Assembly: GCA_025331435.1 (NCBI GenBank)
Contig: JAIWNI010000314.1
Location: 1-11,812 of the forward strand
Length of the DNA: 11,812 nt
Direction: 5' to 3'
Source of the DNA: Choanephora cucurbitarum
Lineage: Eukaryota; Mucoromycota; Mucoromycetes; Mucorales; Choanephoraceae
Below the pieces are notes generated by a model, which was not told the origin of the DNA, made no database searches, and worked only from the letters and a program-made list of their open reading frames with translations. Of this stretch, positions 6,863-11,812 are shown piece by piece; the first letter of the stretch is position 1, and the number at the start of each line of letters is the position of its first letter. Made by a program: the position numbers and the translations under genes.

Positions 6863-8976
6863 CAAAAGATAAGCCAACGGTGATACAGGTGACGCTGACA
6901 GCGGTAAACTTAGTTTAAGTGTACGTTCTTGTTCTTTTATTATATTTTGGTCCTCACGCTGATGTCTATCGCATCAAAACATGTCGTCTTTTGTTTGAAG
7001 GGTATCTTTGTTTTGATGATTTTTTTGTTCTGCAGTTGCATCAGCCGTTACATGAGTTTAAAGGATTCTTTTAATGGTTAAGCAAGAGGTCAGGATTAAT
7101 ACAAAACCATAACAAACGCTCACACTCAAGACCTCCTATCTCTTTTGAAAGACTTATTAAGGTGAACAAGTTAGAATTTTATTATGTCTGATAAGAGCAA
7201 TTGTTTGTGTTACTCCCTTCAAGCTTTTGTATCCATTTTAATCTAGCTACATGCCAAAGAGCTTCATCTGTGAACGCCTAAAAATAATAGACGTTATAGC
7301 CACACTCTGAAGTCTTGTCGTTTCTCATGCATTTAGCAGTTGGTGGGGGAAACGGTTGTAGTAGTAGAACTGCATGAATTTTAATGCTTCTCATCGTTCT
7401 CTCTAGCTACAAAGCAAGTTTACATATAGTAACTTTTATTGCGAAGCAAGCTTAAAAAATCACCTTTTTTGGACAAAACGTGTAACATGCTTTCCTTTTT
7501 TGAAAAATAATTCACGATAAAAAGATTTTTTTTCATTTTGAGGTCATAAAATTCAAGGCAATTTTTACATAAACTGCATTTGCGAGCGACTTTTTTATCG
7601 CGATAATTTTTGTTTTTTCAGAGAATATATGCTTTATATTAAGGATTGATTTACAAAAAACTCTGAATCTCTAGAGTTAATAGTTGATTAAATATGATTT
7701 TTTTCTTATTTAATTATCGTAAAGGAAAGTGACAAAATAAAATTTTTATTTTAGAGCGATATAGCCAAATTTAGAAAGAAGTGTGACAGTATGAGGTGAT
7801 TTTCGACTTTTCTAGAGACTGTGCTTTTATAAGTTTAGCCTTACAGCTATTTATTTTTTCTTTATTTATTTCATAAATGGTAATGGTATTATAAAAGGCT
7901 GAATCTAGTGTGGGTTTCTATTACCTCTTTCCCTACGTATACATTTTATATCTCCACAACGTATCTATCGACTTTATATGAAAATAGCTACTGCCCTCTT
8001 TGAACTGATAAAATGCGGTTGTGTTGATTCTTTCATATCAATTTACTACTACTTTGTGTACTATAATGGTTTACTATTTAATTTTTAGTTGTTTATAGCG
8101 ATAAAGTTTTAATGTTTCCTTTTTATTAAAATCGACATGTGCTTGTTCTAAATTTCAAGGCTTGAATGTCTTTTAATTGTTGTCATTCTAACTTTTGGGT
8201 CGGTAACGAAGATTGTATACTTTGATCTTAGTGATTAATATTAAGCTTGGTCCAAGTTCAGCTTTTTTTCTAATTTTTATCATCAGAATACTTTTGTATA
8301 CTTTAAAGATTGAGTAAAATACTCTTTGCTTTATTATTATTGGGTGAAAATTCCGATTTTCTCTATGCAACTTTCTATAGTATGATCATTGAATAATATT
8401 AAACACACACACTAAATCTTTCAATAAATGTAAGCTTGAGACACAGTTTCAAAAATATTACACTTTTATCATGAGCCAGCTATTTCACTGCTAAAAAGTA
8501 AAAAATAAAAAAAGAGCAACAGTAATTAGAATAGTTATTACTGATACTATTTTTATTTACATTGCTATAGAATTTTTCTACCTACTGATTATTTTTTATA
8601 TTAGATGTAAGCTGATTCAAGAAACTTGAACTTACGTTCCTGCTTAAAAAGCCCAAAATATCTTTTCATAAAATGAAGAAAGAATTCAGCTCAAGTGGCA
8701 TCCGCCTATGAACTCTATGGGTAACTTGGATACAGATTTTATTTTTCAAGATGAAATATACTAAACACTAACTCAATTTTCGTAAATAGAAGCAACTCCT
8801 TGTTCTGATGGACTAACTACGTTTTTACTGATGTAAAATCGATTTTCAATTTGTTGAGCTGTTTTTTTTTACTAATATACATATAATTAAGCATAAATAA
8901 CTGGCATGTATATTAAGGTATTTTTGAGAAAGAAAATAAGTTTATAATAATGTATAATTATTTTAGTTGTTGTCTA
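6863..8976. other. Long AT-rich intergenic region
   Basis: About 2.1 kb rich in A/T runs, especially after 7440. Stops are dense in all frames and no exon chain could be built. A perfect 12-bp palindrome TTATCGCGATAA is at 7595-7606. The part just left of 8977 would hold the 3' UTR of the minus-strand AT-hook gene; no canonical AATAAA on that strand was noticed close to the stop. Confidence 0.5.
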
Positions 8977-11037
8977 CTAATTACTGTCAGGTGGTTGAAA
9001 GATAAACTGTTGAACAGGTGTTTCGCTTGAAGGCTCTTCTGTCACTTTTTTAGGTCTTCCTCTGCTTTTTTTAGGTTTCTCTACCACATTTTCAGGGACT
9101 TTTCTAGGTCTACCACGCTTTCTAACATCTTGGTTAGGTTGAATAACCAAAACGGACGAAACCTTTGGTCGCTTGTCCTGTGTATATATAAATGTAATGT
9201 ATTAGCTAGACCGTAACTTTTATGATCATAAAAGAATTATTCTATTTTCTATTTTGCGTTGACCTTACCTTCTTTGATTTCTCTGAACTTGCTTTTGGAG
9301 GATTGATGTGTCTTTTTTGAGGCAGCATCGATATGTGGCTAGTATTGCCTTTTGGTTTATATTTAAAAGAGATAAGCAAAACTGTAAGAAAAAGCGCAAG
9401 TAATATAAAGGATCATTTACCTTGTATTTCTGTTTCTGATTCGTTATCAGATATGGTCATAAAGTTTGCTGTTCGTGAAAGATGAGTATCTATTGAGATT
9501 TCTGAAATCGATCGACCTAGAGTGGAAGCTTTTATTCCTTCCACTGTGGTAGATGATGTGGATGTGTTGGCTTGTTGTTTTGAAGCTGCAATAGATACTT
9601 CAGCCCTTTGTTTGCCTTTTCCGGTATAAGATTGGCCATTGTTTGAATTGTCGTTATATTGGTCAGAGCTAAAGTCATCATCGATAAAGCTCAAACCGCT
9701 TTGATCATAATCATCTTCGGTAACTGTAATTCAATTACAATTCTATTAATGATCCGTTTTGGTCAAAACCAGTAAATATTTTACTTACATTGAAAAGCCG
9801 TAGAAGATTCAGCCTCAAGAAAAGATGGTCTTATGGGCACCCGAGGTTGTTGACTGTTACTCGTTGAAGCTGCAGTTGGTCGTCTAGTTTGTCTAACCGT
9901 TCTTTCAGAGGAGTCACTGACTACAATTTGACAAGACACATAATTATAACATTTAGCACATCTTGAACATATAATTAAAAATAATGTAATATACCATATC
10001 CTCCAGCATTACTATGAGAGCCTGACTCGGCTTGTCTTCTTATGACCGTAGGTTGGGAAGTATTATTGCTACTGAACTGAGTTTCTGTGTAATCAAAGTC
10101 ACTTGTAAATGGCAAACAATTATCGGCTGCATTCTGACTTATAGCGCTGGTACTAAAAGGATCTGAAAATCTTCTAGTATACCCATTGTCATTGATTTGA
10201 TTAAGAAACAAAAGATCATCTTCATCTTCATTATCCACCTGTTGATTTGCATCATTTCCTTCTGGTGCGTCAACTATTTCTTCTTCATCAGCATGTTGGT
10301 TGTCTTCATTTTCTGGATGATCTAAATCATGCTCATCTACGGATAAAAATGCTGATTAGTAAAAAGACAGTTGTATTCTTTGGCGTAAAGTGGCCCTTTT
10401 TTTTTGCTACTTACTTTGACCACCATTAGGATTTTCTAAGCCAATAAAATCAACACCATTTTCGAAATTTTGACTTAAAGAGAGGTTTACAAAAAAATAA
10501 CCTTCTTTGACACCTTCTCCAAGTAAAGTTGGACCAACTTCTGGATGAACCATGTCTTTGAGCTTTTCTGAAACCAAAGGTATACACGGAATAATTTGTA
10601 GTGCTAGTGGAGTGATATGAAATTTTTCCTCCACAGACCTTCCTAGAAAGCCTGTAATAGACGGAAGCTGCTTCATTGGACCGGTGACAATCATCATGAT
10701 TGGTTCTCTCTTGTTTTTGATAAAGTCTAAAGTCCAGGCTTCGTCATAATCAAGCAAAGTTTTTTGAAATAATTCTTTATCAGTAATAGCTTTGACACCA
10801 TAGCGACTATATGTATTTAGAGTAATGTTAGATAGCCCTTTCTAGTCTCTAAACAATATCCTGTGCCTTATGATCATCTCAAAAAAGAACAAGGCTCAAC
10901 TATGAATTTCATAATTAAAGTTCTACCTACGCTGAACGAGGTTCATACAAAAGGAAATAAATCATTTGTTCAACATCAACCACCTCTACCGTGTGAGGAA
11001 AGAATACACCGACAAAAGTGGATACAACTGACTCCAT
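8977..11037 (-). CDS. Seven-exon AT-hook protein, 529 residues, unrecognised family
   Basis: Exons (minus strand): 11037-10931, 10806-10415, 10336-9995, 9920-9789, 9723-9421, 9381-9269, 9177-8977. All six introns (124, 78, 74, 65, 39 and 91 nt) are GT..AG; donors include GTAAGT twice, and intron 1 has TCTAAC as branch site. Phases agree at every junction and coding length is 1590 nt. Residues 1 to about 165 look like a folded domain (MESVVSTFVGVFFPHTVEVV start) that I do not recognise. An acidic run (about 168-210) and a long Ser/Asn/Gln-rich, probably disordered region follow. The C-terminus has two AT-hooks, RGRPRK (484-489) and RGRPKK (502-507), within basic sequence, indicating minor-groove binding to AT-rich DNA and nuclear location. 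It is divergent from the Helitron gene. The 39-nt fifth intron is the weakest point; the last two exons could instead be a separate 86-residue gene starting at an ATG near 9326. Confidence 0.65.
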
Positions 11038-11192
11038 CTATATATGTACTGAAAAATCGAATTTAATAATTCACTATCACGTGATGTGACTTGCATTTTT
11101 TGGCCTTGATTTAATTTAATTCATCCATCTAAAAGATCCATCTAAAGAATGTTTTATATATTCACCTCTCTCTCTTTCGAAGTAAAAAAAAA
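11038..11192. promoter_or_regulatory. Divergent promoter region with CACGTG palindrome and TATA-like tract
   Basis: Only 155 bases separate the two start codons. It contains the 10-bp palindrome ATCACGTGAT (11076-11085), whose core is an E-box/bHLH-type site, and TTTTATATATTC (11152-11162), which reads as a TATA element on both strands (GAATATATAAAA on minus). On the plus strand a CT-rich tract (about 11166-11177) and an A-run lead to the ATG at 11193. On the minus strand the TATA lies about 115 bases before the ATG at 11037, leaving room for a leader. Function is inferred from position. Confidence 0.45.
11123..11147 (+). repeat. Tandem repeat ATCCATCTAAA(A)G, two copies
   Basis: ATCCATCTAAAAG (11123-11135) is followed at once by ATCCATCTAAAG (11136-11147), between the palindrome and the TATA-like tract. 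It may be a pair of regulatory sites or a subterminal repeat of the transposon. Confidence 0.6.
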
Positions 11193-11812
11193 ATGAATAA
11201 TCAAACAACTATTGCTCCCAGAATCTGTTCAGGTTGTAGATCTGAATTCATTCACTCTAGATTTTCAACATGCGATACCTGTCGAGTAAGTTTTGACGCG
11301 TTAATGAGGCTTTGATATAACTGGCTTGACTTATATTATTATTTGTTTTAGGAACGTGGAAGAATTAGAGCTGCCAACAGAAGACAGAATGCTGATATTC
11401 CCAGACGTAGAGAACGATCCGTCCAGCTTCCTGCTGCGTTCATTTCTGAACTTGGACGTCTGCGACCTTTTGACCTTGGTCCAATGGACAAAGTCTGTAC
11501 TCACTGCGGTGCTAAGCACTGGGAAGCTGAGTTGCCCACACAATGCACTTCCCAAAACAGATTTTGGATGAGCTGTTGTAAGGCAGGAGCTGTAAAGCTC
11601 GAAACCCTTCATTCACCTCCTAATTTCTTAAAGACTTTACTTGAAGAAATGAGTACACGAGGTCGTCTTTTTAGAGACAATATTAGAAGGTACAATGCAG
11701 CCTTTGCTTTCACTTCTTTAAGATGCGAAGTTAGCAATAGCAACCTTAGCAATATGCCTTTCCAGATTCATGGTCAGATGTATCATATGCAAGGTCCTCT
11801 TTGTCTGAAGGG
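11193..11812 (+). CDS. Helitron Rep/helicase, N-terminal 184 codons, right edge partial
   Basis: Exon 1 is 11193-11285 and exon 2 starts at 11352. The 66-nt intron has donor GTAAGT, a CTTGAC branch-like site and acceptor TTTTAG; it contains an in-frame stop and is phase 0. Residues 12-30 form a zinc-finger-like C-x2-C-x11-C-x2-C; then comes an Arg-rich stretch and a second Cys cluster (CTHC at 80-83, C96, FWMSCC ending 107, then AGAVKL). Next are the Helitron-typical blocks NIRRYNAAFAFTSL (141-154) and FQIHGQMYHMQGPL (168-181), the start of the Helitron-like N-terminal domain before the HUH nuclease. The HUH and Y motifs and the Pif1-like helicase would lie right of the window. The protein nicks and unwinds DNA for rolling-circle-like transposition. 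Start chosen as the first in-frame ATG after a CT-rich tract and A-run. Visible sequence shows no disruption, so the copy may be intact. Confidence 0.9.

Larger units (their letters stand above)
11077..11812 (+). mobile_element. Helitron, left part; exact 5' end tentative
   Basis: The Rep/helicase start at 11193 shows that a Helitron-class element enters here and runs off the right edge. Helitrons begin with TC and insert between A and T; the A|TC at 11076-11078, inside the CACGTG palindrome, is one candidate 5' end, but TC is so short that many positions would fit. If the AT-hook gene is cargo, the end lies left of 8977. No 3' end (hairpin plus CTRR) is in view. Confidence 0.4.

Noticed and set aside
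7456..7803. Inverted repeat AAAATCACCT / AGGTGATTTT spanning about 350 bp of AT-rich DNA, MITE-like.
   Set aside because: Ten bases of match at this distance in AT-rich DNA is near chance; no target duplication or further internal symmetry was seen.
8188..8370. 60-codon minus-strand ORF in AT-rich DNA.
   Set aside because: Lys/Ile-rich translation typical of non-coding AT-rich sequence; no motif or neighbouring exon.
5400..8976. tRNA, 5S rRNA or CRISPR-like arrays.
   Set aside because: No B-box, no cloverleaf and no regularly spaced repeats were found by eye.
10863..11066. 67-codon plus-strand ORF left of the Helitron gene.
   Set aside because: It is antisense to exon 1 and intron 1 of the AT-hook gene, which has phase-consistent splicing and a coherent protein.
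11326..11612. ORFs of 81 codons (plus) and 93 codons (minus) overlapping the Helitron gene.
   Set aside because: Both are alternative-frame readings of Helitron exon 2; only the chosen frame carries the conserved Helitron blocks.

Overview
The window looks like nuclear DNA of a filamentous, probably early-diverging (Mucoromycota-like) fungus. The grounds are indirect: a chromodomain Ty3/Gypsy retrotransposon, a Helitron Rep/helicase gene, short GT..AG introns (39-124 nt), pyrimidine-rich tracts before start codons and very AT-rich intergenic DNA. No rRNA or tRNA gene was found, so the lineage is inferred.

Layout. (1) 1-4923, plus strand: the 3' part of a Ty3/Gypsy chromovirus, entering the window inside gag. 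It carries Gag with zinc knuckles, an aspartic protease, reverse transcriptase, RNase H, integrase and a C-terminal chromodomain. Gag-protease and RT lie in different frames, with the change best placed at a run of six A (1571-1576). A proposed 157-bp LTR (4767-4923) closes the element. (2) 4924-5399, minus strand: remnant of a second LTR element, with a 187-bp LTR ending TGTTA/TAACA (5213-5399), a leader and a 53-codon ORF starting with nine Asn. The first element appears to have inserted into it. (3) 5400-8976: about 3.6 kb with no convincing gene, only a doubtful 57-codon ORF at 6689-6862. (4) 8977-11037, minus strand: a seven-exon gene, reconstructed by hand, for a 529-residue protein with two C-terminal AT-hooks and an unrecognised N-terminal domain. 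(5) 11038-11192: a compact divergent intergenic region with a CACGTG palindrome and a TATA-like tract. (6) 11193 to the right edge, plus strand: the first 184 codons of a Helitron Rep/helicase, split by a 66-nt intron.

The left half is thus nested retrotransposons. The right half is a divergent pair: an AT-hook gene and a Helitron replication gene separated by 155 bp. Whether the AT-hook gene is a host gene beside a Helitron or cargo of the element is the main open question. All gene structures are read from sequence alone; no database search was possible.
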